Shown here piece after piece: positions 1 through 11,392 of a DNA stretch of 64,000 nt. A program made the position numbers and the translations under genes. The notes beneath the pieces are model-generated. The model did not search any database. It saw only the letters and a program-made list of their open reading frames with translations, and had not been told where the DNA came from. How positions within the stretch are numbered: position 1 is the stretch's first letter; the number at the start of each line of letters is the position of its first letter. Source of the stretch: Callipepla californica brunnescens (Eukaryota; Chordata; Aves; Galliformes; Odontophoridae); NCBI GenBank assembly GCA_023055505.1, contig JALIRH010000008.1, forward strand, positions 434,001 to 498,000, read 5' to 3'.

Positions 1-369
1 ATGCGCTTTGAGCTGAAGGACAATAACCACTCTCTCCTTCCACCCCACACCTGCCTTTATATTCCTACCATCTTCCTCCTTTGTTTCAGATTTAATAGTT
101 CTGCCAATTGCACAGTGAGTTAATTCAGATTAGGTGGAAAATTGAGGAAGCAAGGAAGTCAGTGAGATTGCATGCAGGAGGAAGAATGGCCATGCCGTCT
201 CAGTGAACTTATGTGTTCAGTCAGCTGAGTTACAGTGTCAAAACGACATTTCTACTTGTACTGAAAAGACTTTCTGTAAATCATGGAGGTGAATTCTTCA
301 AAGTATCACACAGGTTCTTAAGGGTCCATCACCAGTCATATATTAAAATAAATCTTAATTTATCAACAA
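1..369. other. Left edge, no gene seen
   Basis: This stretch shows no coding frame, repeat or RNA gene that I recognise. It is ordinary mixed-composition sequence leading into a truncated CR1. Confidence 0.5.
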
Positions 370-605
370 ATTGCCTTGGACAAACAGGATAAATGGTTAT
401 ATAGCCCTGCAGAGAAGAACTTGGGGGTCCTGGTTGATGAAAAACTGGATATGACACAGAATTGTGCTCTTGCAGTGTGGAAGGCCAGCTGTATCCTGAG
501 CTGCATCAAAAGAGGGATGTCCAGCAGGGCAAGGGAGAGGACTGTTCCCCTGTACTGTGCCCTTGTGAATCTCCATCTGGAGTATTGTGTCCAGGCCTTG
601 GGCTC
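370..605 (+). mobile_element. CR1 LINE 'a', segment 1 of 3
   Basis: The plus-strand reading ([17 protein letters not shown], then a stretch ending HLEYCVQ) is the familiar C-terminal part of CR1 ORF2, downstream of the reverse-transcriptase core. It is 5'-truncated. At 605 it breaks at an ERVL-A LTR. The same CR1 resumes at 6567 (ggcccccagtactg), exactly where the consensus should continue. So this is one CR1 split by a retrovirus. Confidence 0.88.
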
Positions 606-940
606 TGTAGGGCAAATAACCCCCAAGAATAGCACCCAAATGAAAAAGTGCCAAAGATGGTATACTTTAGATGGGCTTAAGTAGATAGCATACAGATAGT
701 TAATAAGGAAAGAGTGGCTCATCTTTGAAGACAGTTGAGGCTGGCCGATAACTCCACCAGGGAGGGATCTCCAACCAGAGATCCTTGCCTGGTGGTGGTC
801 AGCCCTTAAATGGGGTCTTGGGAGAGGTGGTCAAACTCCATCTTTTCCAATCACACTCACTTGTGCCCCTGCGGCTGACTCAGGGCTTGCCTCAGGTGAT
901 CAATCAGTGGTTCAGGCCGTGATTCAACAGTTCCCATACA
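606..940 (-). repeat. 3' LTR of ERVL-A
   Basis: About 335 bases, starting TGTATGGGAACTG on the minus strand and ending in CA at 606. It pairs with 6230-6566. Other members of the same LTR family are the solo copies at 27321-27654 and 50440-50753. Confidence 0.87.
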
Positions 941-1239
941 CTCCATCCCTTCATGACATGAACCACTGATTAAGTAACTATAGGGTGAGCCCTCCTTAAT
1001 ACAGAGACCCAATACATCGCGACGCTTGACATAACAACCCATCACGATGCATATTGATATAATCTGGGATGAGTGATGATCAGCGTATGGCTCGTGTTCT
1101 TCCTTGGGCCAGTGTTCAGTGGTGTCTACTGGAAGCACACGGTCACGTTGTGCAGGTCTGTCCTACTCTTCATCAGTCCCGGGTAGACCATCACCGGATG
1201 TTGCACATGATCTTATAGCAACTTTGGAACTCTGCAGCA
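941..1239 (-). other. ERVL-A 3' untranslated region and polypurine tract
   Basis: Sequence between the end of the pol reading and the 3' LTR. The bases next to the LTR read GAAGGGATGGAG on the minus strand, a typical polypurine tract for plus-strand priming. No env-like reading is visible. Confidence 0.6.
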
Positions 1240-2457
1240 TCATAGGTGTTTCAAAGGTACCAAGGGGGGGAGGTCCACCCTCCAGGGTAAGATACAGGCC
1301 GTATTCCTGTCTTGGGTCAACACTACAGATTGTACAGGGGCATGCCCTGGCCACCTGTACCAAACCTTTTGGCCCAATGTCTGTGGCTGCACAATTAGAT
1401 CAGGCACCAAAGGGGGTGTCCTGATCTGCCACAGAGACATGATAGGGGTTCCTTTAGCAATAAAGACTGGAGTGTTGACCACAATATCAGTAGGCCATGT
1501 ACCAGTTACCGGAGGGACTACTGAATCCCCCACCTCCAATAATCTCCCCCAAGGTGCAAGTAGGCCACACCATCGTGGTCCTACCTGCACCTTCCAAGGC
1601 CATCTTATTTTATTGGTGCCTGGTTTTCGGTTCTTAGGGGCAGGGAGCAGAAGATTGTTCTCACGGCCAGTCTGAGGACTTACCTCATTATCGGTACCTG
1701 TAATTTGGATCCAAAGTGGGTAAGCCCATGTTGTTTGCAACATTTTCAAGGCACTGGGTTTGCCATCTCTAGGTCTTTCATTCAGATCTCGCAGGGTTTC
1801 GTGGAGTCTCTTTGTCCACCCCTGCAGAGACTGAGAGTCTGTCTTCAGGGCAGCCTTGAGAATACCATTATAATGCTCAATAAGGCCTGCCCCCATTGGA
1901 TTGTATGGCAGGTGGAATCACTACTTGATGTTGTTCTCTTCTGCCCAGTGTTGTATCATTGCATCCGTGAAATGAGTCCCTGGGTCACTCTTAATGATTT
2001 GTGGTGTCCCGTAGGCAGCCATCAATCTCGTGAGCGCCTTGATGGTATATGCCTGGTTGGCTTTTGGTACTGGATAGGCCTGCATTAGCCCACTTGCGGT
2101 GTCAACACAAGTTAGGGCATATCTCGCCCCCTCAGATCGAGGGAGGGGCCCAATATAATCAGCCTGCCATTGCTGTAGAGGATTGTGTCCTCTAGCAAGA
2201 TGGGCTGTTCTTTCACACAACGGCCTCGGTCGCATTCTGGAGCAGGCATCACAGTCTCGGCATGCTTGAGCTACGTCCAATAATTGTACAGGCAGCTGCC
2301 CACATGGTCTTCTGTCCAGCATGCCGCAGCTTTTGATGTAACCAGCAGATGATGTTCTCAGATGGTGAGTTCTCAACCCATCTAACTCGGGCCAGTGTGT
2401 TGGCTTCATCATTTTCTGGTGACTGTAGGGTTCCATGGCCAGAAACATGGTAGACAC
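1240..2457 (-). pseudogene. ERVL-A integrase with C-terminal extension (broken)
   Basis: Integrase inserts retroviral DNA into the host chromosome. The upstream part (2457 to 1921) shows a zinc-finger remnant (CRDCDAC) and the first two catalytic acidic positions (QADYIGPL and KSDPGTHF). The third is in the next open piece, which begins at 1896 (GLIEHYNG). Both pieces are in the same frame and are separated by an in-frame stop at 1921-1923. Beyond the catalytic core, a further reading runs to 1240 with segments such as GRLLEVGDSVVPP and SLWQIRTPPLVP. That tail recurs in the composite at 43848-44044, so it is a genuine family feature. I do not recognise its fold. No dUTPase motifs could be seen. 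Confidence 0.8.
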
Positions 2458-2494
2458 GTACAGTTCTGTGTTTGACTGTATTCCATATGTCTAA

Positions 2495-2980
2495 CTACAT
2501 ATCTTTGCCCCAGATTGGTCGGGAGTGGATAGTCCAGTCCTGGGTAGCCCACTGTGCGATCCAAAGAGTGAGCCCCCGGTACACAGCCCAACTATCTGTG
2601 CAGATATTCAGGATCCCGTCACCAGGTTCCTTGGTTACAGCCATCCACACGGCCCGCAGCTCTGCCCACTGGCTGCTTTGACCATTCCCTTCTTCAAACC
2701 ATATTGTGTCTGTGGCAGGATGGTATGCTACTGCTCTCCACTTGCTTGGGTTGCCCTTGCTGGACTCATCCGTGTACCAGGCATCTGCAGGAATGGGATA
2801 TTTTCCTTCCTGGACGGGACTCTTCTGAGGCAGAGCAACCAAGGTTTGTTTTGGTGCATCACTGTGATATGTCACTGGGCCTAGAATCTTTTGGAGCTCT
2901 TCTTTCAACAGTGAGGAAGACAGACTAGTCCTCTGACTGAGATAGGCGACCCTTCGTGCCACCGTCTGTGCCTGGGCCAC
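2495..2980 (-). pseudogene. ERVL-A RNase H domain
   Basis: RNase H degrades the RNA strand of the RNA:DNA hybrid during reverse transcription. The fragment has the first acidic motif as WYTDESSKG, the glutamate-bearing stretch QSSQWAELRAV, and the second acidic motif CTDSWAVYRGL. The residue after the first aspartate is Glu where Gly is usual. The reading is frameshifted against the integrase downstream and against the reverse transcriptase upstream. Confidence 0.8.
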
Positions 2981-3050
2981 CCCTGTCTTAGGAAGGCGGG
3001 TCAGATCTCCTACCCACCCCTGAATTGGAAGAGTGGTCTTAACTATGACC

Positions 3051-4196
3051 TTAGGCTGCCTGCGTTATTGGCTCTACTACTTGTAATGCGGAATAGGCAG
3101 CCAATAGCTGTTTTTCAATCATACTATATCTTTCTTCTGCTCCATGCCAGACCTGTGACCAAAATCCAATGGTGGTCCAAACAGAACTGTCACATTGCCA
3201 CAGGCCCCAGCCAAAGCCATCCTGAGTAACATGAACATCCAATTCAGCTGGGAGGGCAGGATCGAATATGCCCAATGCCAGGGCTTGTTTCACCGCCTGT
3301 TTTGCTTGCTGGAAAGCATCCTGTTCTGTTCTCCCCCAATCCCATGATTGGCCCTTTTTTGTGAGTCTATACAAAGGTCTCAGCAGCTGCGTCAAATGAG
3401 GTATAAAGGAACGCCAGTATCCCAATATACCTAGAAATTCCTGCAGCTGCTTTGGTGCTGTAGGGACTAGAAAAGCCTGAACCTTATCTATGATGGCACT
3501 GGGTAGCACTTTGGTCTTTCCTGACCAGACTACCCCCAGAAATCTTGCAGACAGGTCTGGGCCTTGCACCTTTTGAGGTTTGATAGCCCGTCCTCTTTCA
3601 CTTAGGTAGGAGGTTAATGAATCTGCCGCCTCTCCTACTGCTTTCAGTGAGTCAGATGTAAACAGATCATCAATATAGCGGTATAGGTTGACGTTATTAT
3701 GTTTCCTCCAATTAGCCAGGTCACGCGCCACCAAGTTATGACAGTATGTTGGTGAATGCACATACCCCTGTGGCAGGACCTGAAAGGTCCACTGCCTGCC
3801 TCCTTATGTATATGCAAATTGATCTTGCGACTCTTTGGCGATCGGAATACTAAAAAACACATTTGCCAAATCCAGGACACAATGTTAGGTCTTGATTTCT
3901 CTACTAAGTGTGTCCATTAGGAAAGCAATATTGAGTACGGCCGCGTGGATGGGTGGCATGACCTTATTTAATTCCCTAAAATCCAACATCATTCTCCATG
4001 TTCCATCCGACTTCCGCACTGGCCATATGGGGGAATTGTATGGACTATGTGCAGGTCTTATAATACCTACTTTTTCTAGTTCCTGCACCGTCTTTGACAT
4101 TTCTTCCTGCCCCCCCGGGAGTCTATACTGTCTTACATTAGTAATCCAGCATGGTTTCGGCAAACAAATGGGTTCACACTTTGCATGGCCCCTCAA
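3051..4196 (-). pseudogene. ERVL-A reverse transcriptase (frameshifted)
   Basis: This region made DNA from the viral RNA. Coding pieces appear in order on the minus strand. The N-terminal fingers are at 4196-3885 (PYNSPIWPVRKSDG, DFRELNKVM). A middle piece near 3880-3770 is in another frame. The palm and connection domains run 3761-3051, with the catalytic YIDD box at about 3666-3677, then QLQEFLGILGYWRSFIP. At least two frame changes separate these pieces. The palm motif and the thumb wording match the ERVL group and differ from the LPQG/YVDD-type class I copy at 57-58 kb. Confidence 0.85.
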
Positions 4197-4232
4197 TACT
4201 GGCTGTATCGCTCGGATACTAATGTACCTCTG

Positions 4233-4560
4233 TCAAAGTCTGAACTCTCCCACAGTGGTCTGGAGATCCAGACCCCATAAAATGTCTATGCCCAAGATGT
4301 ATTCTGGGATTGGGGCAATCAACACTTTATAATCCCAGAGTGGGAGATGCCCAACCCCCAGTTTCAACCATGTTTGGGTGACTGGAATGGTCTGTCCCCA
4401 AGACCCACCATTCATCACTCTATTGCCTTAAACTTTGTTGGGTCTCCATATATATAATTGATGTTTCTGCACCAGTGTCTACTAGAGCCATCACCTTTTG
4501 AATATTCTTCTCCAACCAAAATATTGCTAATTCTACATAGGGCCTCTGGTCCTACCTGGA
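4233..4560 (-). pseudogene. ERVL-A protease remnant
   Basis: An aspartic protease that processed Gag and Pol. The active-site triad reads D-T-G on the minus strand at 4471-4479, preceded by ALV. The C-terminal flap and helix segment follows at 4418-4233 (YILGIDILWGL). There is at least one frame change between the triad and the C-terminal piece. It sits between gag and reverse transcriptase, as expected. In the composite copy near 47.95 kb the triad region is deleted. Confidence 0.7.
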
Positions 4561-6110
4561 GGCCATAAGGGGACTAAAGTCCTTCATTACTCCATGAAAT
4601 TTGCTAGATCTAAGTCTTTTACCACAGGTGGTTCAGGCACTGTGGCCTGCGACACTTGTGGATGTTTCTTCCTTCTATTTTGGACTTTAAAGTCAAACAA
4701 ATTCCAGGTTGTTGTTGGTGCTGCCTGTATTACTCATACTCCCAGTTTTATGGGAGTACTCTGATATTTTTGATCATTTCTAAGCTGCTTCCAGAGCTGT
4801 AACAAAACATGGTTGGGTTGCCCTTCAATTTTAACAAAGGCAACCCCAGCCCGTATAATATCATTGAACATGGTCTTTCGAGATACCTGTATGGGGCCTG
4901 ATTGGGATATCTGTGGGACAGGCTTCTTAGTTTTACTTGGGAAGTCCTCAGCTTCTTCCACCATACGGATACTGCACCTAGTTCTTATGAGCTCCGTTTC
5001 CCCCAGGTCTGCCACGAATTGGTCTGCCTGTTGGATGATGGCCTCCAAAGCCACCAATTGTTTTAGTATGGAGACCAAAGTCGAATAAAGGTGAGAGGGG
5101 GCTTGCTGTAGTATTAGGTCTCACATACCTGCTGTAAATTTTTCTGTATCAGGGCTTTCAAAGGTCTCTGAATACATAGCCTCCCTGAGCCACCCAGTTC
5201 CCAGATATATGTTCAGAGGTCCTCCATAGAGGATCATAAACCAGTATTGAGTGGAACATCAGATTTGTTAGGCCACGTTAGGCAGCATGCTGCCATCAAC
5301 CAATCTATAATAGAATGATTCTCATCTGCATAGTGGATGGCGGCATATAATCTTTGCCTCAGGGCTGGGTGTATAGTTATAGATGCTAGTTTCGACGTCT
5401 CTGTCCCACTGACTAATACGCTTTCAGCTCCGACATCCCATAACCTCAGGTGCCATGATGGCATGCTTTCTCTTGGTTTTTGATGGAACCGTTGTACTAG
5501 GTCCATCAACTCATTTGCTGTATACGGGCGAGCTGTCACATACAGGCTTGTTTCAGCAGGGGGGCCATTGGTCAGGAGGCACCCCCACTGGTCTATCGTG
5601 CGCTTTTTTGGTTTTTTGAGTTATGATTGGTCGGACCTTAAACGGATCCTCCGTAGATGGAGCTTCAAGGTCCGATTTAGAAATCTTGTTTTATGAAACA
5701 TCCAGGTCTGCTACTTCAGGGACCTGGGTGTCCTCCACTGATACACTACATACTTGTCTTGTTGACTCATCTAGTCCAGGTTTTTTGGCTACTAATGCAC
5801 CAAACTGTTGTTCCAACTTCTCAATTCGATCTCTTAACAATCGATTTTCAGATTCTGTCTGTATTTGTTATTTCCAGTTTATGTAAAGCCATTGTTAGAG
5901 GTCAAGCCACAGCAGAAGTGGCTAGCCAACGTTCTTTTGTAACTAGTATGTCCTTATCTAGACTCTGAAAATAATCTGTCAGCCGGGCTAGAGAAGGAGA
6001 AACACTCCCTGTAACCCACAGGGGTTCCCATTTTTCAATAACAGTGGCAAGACCATAATAGGATGCCCCATAAATCCTGGAATTTGTCCAGGAATTGTTT
6101 GGTCTAGGAG
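4561..6110 (-). pseudogene. ERVL-A gag (broken)
   Basis: Structural polyprotein region between the primer site and protease. Open pieces at 5539-5234 and 5078-4734 match the better preserved gag of the composite at 49058-48639 and 48556-47996. Shared wording includes YTANELMDL, HPALRQRLYAAI and SIIDWLMAACCLTWPNKSDVP. The 5' part (about 6110-5560) is broken but matches 49496-49122, where a heptad-like stretch (ENQLLRDCIKKLEQQ) suggests a coiled coil. I see no CCHC zinc knuckle. The gag call rests on position and on its recurrence in two ERVL-A copies. Confidence 0.7.
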
Positions 6111-6171
6111 ACTAACATTCTCCCCCCTGCCCCATTTGAAAATGTTCTAAATGAAAGACATGGTTAATTAC

Positions 6172-6210
6172 TGCATATATATATTTTATTTATTTATTTA
6201 TTTATTTTAA
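6172..6210. repeat. TTTA/TA microsatellite in ERVL-A leader
   Basis: A run of TA repeats followed by TTTA repeats lies between the primer-binding site and gag. The composite ERVL-A copy lacks it at the matching place, so it expanded locally. Confidence 0.7.
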
Positions 6211-6211
6211 G

Positions 6212-6227
6212 CCTGCCTGGCTCGCCA
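6212..6227 (-). promoter_or_regulatory. Primer-binding site, tRNA-Arg type
   Basis: Immediately after the 5' LTR and a two-base spacer the minus strand reads TGGCGAGCCAGGCAGG. This fits the 3' end of tRNA-Arg(ACG) with one mismatch. The position and spacing are canonical for a retroviral primer site. Confidence 0.65.
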
Positions 6228-6229
6228 AT

Positions 6230-6566
6230 TGTATGGCAAACAACCCCCAAGAATAGCACCCAAATGAAAAAGTGCTAAAGATGGTATATTTTAGATGGGC
6301 TTAAGTAGATAGCATACAGATAGTTAATGAGGAAAGAGTGGCTCACCTTTGGAGATGGTCGAGGCTTGCCGATAACTCCACCAGGGAGGGATCTCCAACC
6401 AGAGATCCTTCCCTGGTGGTGGTCAGCCCTTAAATGGGGTCTTGAGAGAGGTAGAGTCAAACTCCATCTTTTCCAATCACACTCACTTGTGCCCCTGCGG
6501 CTGACTCAGTGCTCGCCTCAGGTGATCAATCAGTGGTTCAGGCTGTGATTCAACAGTTCCCATACA
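6230..6566 (-). repeat. 5' LTR of ERVL-A
   Basis: About 337 bases, TG...CA, pairing with 606-940 with about 5% difference by eye. It carried the promoter and polyadenylation signals of the element. Confidence 0.87.
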
Positions 6567-6667
6567 GGCCCCCAGTACTGAAGGGATGCAGAGCTGTTGG
6601 AGGAGGTCCTGAGTAGGCCACAAAGGTGCTTGGAGGACTGAAGCACCTCTCCTATGAAGAAAAGTTT
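6567..6667 (+). mobile_element. CR1 'a', segment 2 of 3
   Basis: Continues CR1 'a' after the ERVL-A insertion (GCAGAGCTGTTGGAG... then CACCTCTCCTATGAAGAAA). It is interrupted again near 6668 by a second CR1 whose reading jumps back to the reverse-transcriptase core. Confidence 0.82.
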
Positions 6668-7937
6668 GCTTCTTGAAAACTACAGGCCAGTCAGTCTCAC
6701 CTTCATCCCTGGAAAGGTGATGAAGCAATTTGTTCTGGATACCGTTTTCAAGCAATTGGAATATTAGTAATAACATTATCAGGAGTAATCAAAATGGATT
6801 CACCAAAGGGAAATTATACATGACCAACCTTGTAACCTATGATGTAATCACCAGCTGGGTAGATTGGGGGAGAGCAGTGAATGTTGTCTACCTTGACTTC
6901 ACAAATATGTTTGATGCTGTCTCCCACAACATCCTTGCTATGAAACTTAACAAGTGTGGGATAGATGAATGGGTTGTGAGTGGCAAAGCTCAGAGGGTTT
7001 TCATCAGCAGTGCAGAGTCTGGTTAGAGGCTGTAACTAGTGGTGTTCCCCAGGGTTTGATGCTGGGTCCTATCTTGTTCAATATCTTCGTCAGTGACATG
7101 GATGAAGGGTTAGAGTCCACCCTCAGTAAGTTTGCTGATGATATAAAGCTGGGAGGAGTGGCTGACACACCAGAAAGCTGTGCTACTATTCAACGAGATC
7201 TGGATGGACAGGAGATTTGGGCAGAGAGGAACATGATGAGGTTTAACAAAAGCAAGCATGGGGTCCTGCACCTAGGGAGGAATAACTACACGCATCAGTA
7301 CGGGTTAGGGGAAGACCTGCTGGAGAGGAGCAGTGCAGAGGAGGATCTGGATGATCTGGTGGACAATATTTTGGCCATGAGCCAGTAGTGTGCCCTGGTA
7401 TCCAAGAAGGCCAATGGGATCCTGGGGTGAATTAAAAAGAACATGGCCAGCAGGTCGAGGGAGATATTCCCCTTCTGCTCTGCCCTGGTGAGGCCACATT
7501 TAGAATAATGCATCCAGTTCTAGGCTTCCTGGTACAAAAAAAACGGGGATCTTCTAGAAGGAGTCCAGGAGATGGCTATGAGGATGCCTGGAGCATCTCC
7601 CATGGGAGGAAAGGCTGATAGCTTTGGGTCTGTTCAGCCTGGGGAAAAGACGACTGAGAGAGGATATGACAAATGTTTGTAAATATCTAAGAGGAGGTGG
7701 GAAGCAAGTTGATGAGGCCAGGTTCTTCTCAGGGTTGTATAGGAATAGGACTAGGAGTTGTGGCCTTAAACTTGAATGTAGGTCCCATACAAATGTGGTT
7801 ATGGAGTCTTCTGTGGAGATATTTAAGAGCAATCTAGACTCCTACTTGTATGACTATTTCAGGGAACCTGCTTTAACAGAGGAGTTCGACTAATTATCTT
7901 GTGGTGCCTTCCAACCCTTGCAGTTCTGTGATTCTGT
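6668..7937 (+). mobile_element. CR1 'b' with broken ORF2 (RT core to 3' end)
   Basis: A 5'-truncated CR1 of about 1.27 kb. Its reading starts in the reverse transcriptase (NYRPVSLTFIPGK), continues through QNGFTKGK and YLDFTNMFDAVSHN to about 7026, and shifts frame into GVPQGLMLGPILFNIF and KFADDIKLGG, where FADD is the CR1 active-site box (about 7127-7140). The ORF2 C-terminus and the 3' UTR follow, ending in two tail repeats (ttctgtgattctgtga, about 7925-7939). CR1 'a' resumes right after the tail, so this copy inserted into CR1 'a'. Frameshifts and stops make it inactive. Confidence 0.87.
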
Positions 7938-8275
7938 GAGTTGGACTTGCTTATGCTTGGAGAACACTCCAGGGAGACCTTCTAGTACTTGGAGGGAGCT
8001 TATAACAGGAAGGGGACCAACTTCTTATACAGTCTGATGGTGATAGGACAAGGGGGAATGGATGCTAGGAAGAAATATTTCACTCAGAATGTGGTGAGGC
8101 ACTGGAACAGGTTGCTCAGAGAAGCTGTGGATCTCTGGAGGCATTCAAATCAAAGTTGGATGTGATCTTGGGCAGGCTGATCTAGTGGTTGGCATCCTGC
8201 CCACAGCACGGGTGCTGGAACTAGATGATCTTTAAGGTCCCCTCCAACCTAAGCCATTCTAAGATACAGGAATCA
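7938..8275 (+). mobile_element. CR1 'a', segment 3 of 3 (3' end)
   Basis: The expected continuation of CR1 'a' after GAAGAAA (GTTGGACTTG..., then CACTGGAACAGGTTGC, ending ctccaacctaagccattctaag). Together with 370-605 and 6567-6667 it forms one CR1 interrupted by two later insertions. Confidence 0.8.
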
Positions 8276-9486
8276 CCAAGCCTTTCTTAGATGATAATCC
8301 AACAATAACTGTAAATTGTATATGCATATATACATGATGTCATATACTATATATTTTCATTATAGTATTTTACAGTATTATATGCTATACTATATAGTGT
8401 ATATACTATGTATTATATATTATATGCTATATATAATTGTACCTTATACTTAAAGAGTTTGGGGGTTAAAATGCTTTCCAATTCAAGTCAGATACAGTAT
8501 CAGGAAAAAAAATGATCAAAAGTGAGCAGCATCACTTCTCAATAATTCATACTAGATGTTACTTGGGTTTGAAAAAATGTTAAAAAATATTTGTTACTTT
8601 GGCAGTCTTTGATATCTGTGTTTTATTACACATCCTTGATAGAAAACCCTATTTTGTGTAGCGGAACATACTTCAGGTGCTGAGAAACTCAATTTACTAA
8701 AGTTAGTGAATGCATCTCTGCTGAGAGAAAGGGCATAAAAGGGAGTCAAAAGTGTGCTAGTTTTCTTGATTACAACAGCTTGTAAGCAGAAGTGGCCACA
8801 ATGTTGCTCTGTTTTAAGGCAGACCCACACTATTGCATCTGGAATATATGGACTTAGTGCATGTTTTCTCTGCTAATGGTTTATCTGTGCACAGTAAATA
8901 TAGTCTGTTTCTTTGTGCTGGGCTGGTTGTGCATGGAGATGTGTGCCTGAGGAGTGTAGTTCTGTGCAGCATATTGATCATCATGTATGAGACTTCATTT
9001 ACATACTGATACCTTTAATCAAAGAAAAGTTTACAGCTTCTGTAGTGTATAGTTGTTTTGTGTACACAAATTAGGTTACTTCAGCAATGTACAGGTGTAT
9101 TCTTGAGATAGAGGAACTACGTGGTTAAGCAAGTAGATGTACCCTGTAAGTTGCAAAGGAGGGAATTGTTTTGTGACAAGCTTTTATGTAATGGTAGAGA
9201 GATTATTTGCATAAGGTTTCTGCCTGCATAGCAACAGGGCCGCTCATAAGGACCAACTTTTTGTGCTGTTCTCAGCAAAGCATCCCACAGAAGGTACTTT
9301 AAAAATACAGGAACATTCAACTGAAAGGCACACCTAATGGCCACTGGAGATCCCAGGACCACCACCACAAGAAGATTGAGCATGTGCAGGGGGCAGAACC
9401 CTGTGTTAATTTCAGGGAAAGTACTAAATATATATGTACTGTCCAGGAAAACCTTTACATATATACCACAAATAAATATAGGAACA
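8276..9486. other. Gene-free stretch with AT-rich tract
   Basis: I see no gene here. Bases 8325-8445 are a degenerate TATA/ATATA-rich tract, probably an old microsatellite. The rest is unremarkable. Confidence 0.5.
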
Positions 9487-9552
9487 TAGAATCACCAAGG
9501 TTGGAAAAGGCCTCCAGCATCATCTAGTCCAACCATTGACCTACCACCAATA
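9487..9552 (-). mobile_element. CR1 3'-end fragment
   Basis: Reads gaatcaccaaggttggaaaa then a stretch ending gtccaaccattgacctacc on the plus strand. This is the reverse complement of a CR1 3' UTR. Only the last 65 or so bases remain. Confidence 0.75.
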
Positions 9553-9957
9553 TTGTCCTGACCTGCTATTTAATTTCATAACACTTGTTACTGTCAACCA
9601 CATTGACTTGAGTTTGATCAGCATGTACTTTCTGGACAGCCCTTCATTAAAAATGAATATGTATAAGTTGAAGATATTTTGTGCCAAGTATGCACAATTT
9701 GTTGGAATGATTCTTGGCTCTTAATACCTCACTGATTTTAAGGAGTTTCATTCAGACTGGAGTTTGTCCAGTATTAGTATGGTTACTGGACATTTTTCTG
9801 AGTTACAAGCATTCATCTCTCCCAGTGGGAAGTTATTTTTTATACATAAGATTTCAGTTGGGTGGGCAGAAAAAGATATGGTCAAGAATGCTTTAAAATT
9901 GTGTTAGGTTTATGTAAGTGTGATAAACTCAGACTTACAGACTTAAAGAACTTAAAG
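9553..9957. other. Gene-free stretch
   Basis: No feature recognised between two minus-strand CR1 fragments. Confidence 0.45.
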
Positions 9958-11392
9958 AATCACCAAGATTGGAAAAGACCTGTAAGATCATCCAGTCCAA
10001 CAATTCACCCATCACCAAAAGCTCTCATTAACCACTTCCCTCAACACAATGTCCAAATGTACCTTGGACACCTGCAGGGTCAGTGACTCCACCACCTCCC
10101 TGGGCAGCCTATTCCAGTGCTTGACAACTTTCAGAGTAGTAGTATTTCCTAAAATCCAGCCTGAATCTCCCCTGGGGCAGCTTGAAGCCATTCCCTCTAG
10201 TCCTATCACTAGCCCACACAAGAGAAGAGGCCCACCCCCAGCTCACTACAACCTCCCTTCAGGTAGATATAGAGAGCAATAAGGTCTCCCCTGAGCCTCC
10301 TTTTCTCCACACTGAACAATCCCAGCTCCCTCAGCCTCTCCTCATAAGGTTTGTGCTCCAGATCCCTGACCAGTTTGGTTGTCCTTCTTCGAACACCTTC
10401 CAGGGCTTCAATGTCTTTCTCCCAGTGAGAGGCCCAAAACTGAACATAGTATTCTGGTGCGGCCTCACCAGAGCTGAGTACAGGGGGATGCCCTGTTCCT
10501 GCTGGTAATGCTGTTTCTGATGCAAGCCAGGATGCCATTGGCCTTCTTGGCCACCTGGGCACACTGCTGACTCATGTTCAGATGAGCATCAGCCAATACC
10601 CCCAAGTCCATTTCCTCTACACAGTCTTCCAGCCACTATGCTGCAAGTTTGTAGAATTGCCTGTTGTTGTGGCCAAAGTGCAGGACCCAGCATTTGGTCT
10701 TGAACCTCCTCCCATTGGTTTCAGCTCAGCTATCCAGCCTGTCCAGCTCCTTCTGAAGGGCCTCACTACCCCCAGGCAGATTGACACTTCCAGACAACTT
10801 GGTGTCACCTGCAAACTTACTGAGGGTGCACTCAGTGCCCTCATCCAGGTCATCAATAAAGATACTGAAGAGGACAGGCCCCTGCACTGACCCCTGGGGA
10901 ACACCACCACTCGTGACCGGTCACCAGCTGGATTTACCTCCATTCACCACCACTCTCTGGGCCCAGCCCTCCAGCCAGTTCCTTACCCAGACAAGAGTGT
11001 ACCTGTCCAAGCCACAGGCTGCCAGCTTCTGGAGAATACTGTGGGAGACAGTGTCAAAGGCTTTGCTGAAGTCTAGGTCAAAGTCTAGTCTAAGAGTCTA
11101 AGTCAACAGCCTTTCCCTCGTCCACCAGACGGGTCACTAGATGATAGAAGGAGATCAGGTTGGTCAAGCTGGACCTGCCCTTTGTGAACCCATGCTGGCT
11201 AGGCCTGATCCCCTGGTTGTCCCGCACATGCCATGTGATCTCCCTCAAGACAATCTGCTCCATTATCTTCCCTGGCACCGAGGTCAGGTTAACAGGCCTG
11301 TAGTTCCCTGGGTCTGACTTACAACCCTTCTTGTAGATGGGAGTCACATTGGCAAGCCTCCCTGTGTTCCATAACTCCATGAACTTCTAGAA
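9958..11392 (-). mobile_element. CR1, 1.4 kb, 5'-truncated, broken ORF2
   Basis: On the minus strand it starts inside the reverse transcriptase (11380-11090: GRLANVTPIYKKGCKSDPGN, NYRPVNLTSVPGKIMEQI, QHGFTKGRSSLTNL). It continues through the core (10943-10617, frameshifted) to the ORF2 C-terminus (10562-10209: [18 protein letters not shown]) and the 3' UTR, ending at the tail near 9958. The reading is split across frames, so it is dead. It retains more of the RT than most copies in this window. Confidence 0.88.

Larger units (their letters stand above)
606..6566 (-). mobile_element. ERVL-A: full-length class III ERV, decayed
   Basis: A complete LTR-gag-pol-LTR provirus read on the minus strand. 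LTRs are at 6230-6566 (5') and 606-940 (3'), both TG...CA. A probable 5-base target duplication flanks it (GGCTC at 601-605, GGCCC at 6567-6571, one mismatch), the size expected for ERVL. A tRNA-Arg-type primer site follows the 5' LTR, and a purine tract (complement of 941-952) precedes the 3' LTR. Order in transcription: gag, protease, reverse transcriptase, RNase H, integrase, then a post-integrase region. I see no env. The reading is broken by several frameshifts and stops. The two LTRs differ at about 17 of 335 positions by eye, so it is not recent. The pol style (YIDD core, no env) supports class III. Confidence 0.88.

Noticed and set aside
941..1239. A possible env gene in ERVL-A between pol and the 3' LTR
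   Set aside because: Too short, and no signal, cleavage or CX6CC motif on either strand.
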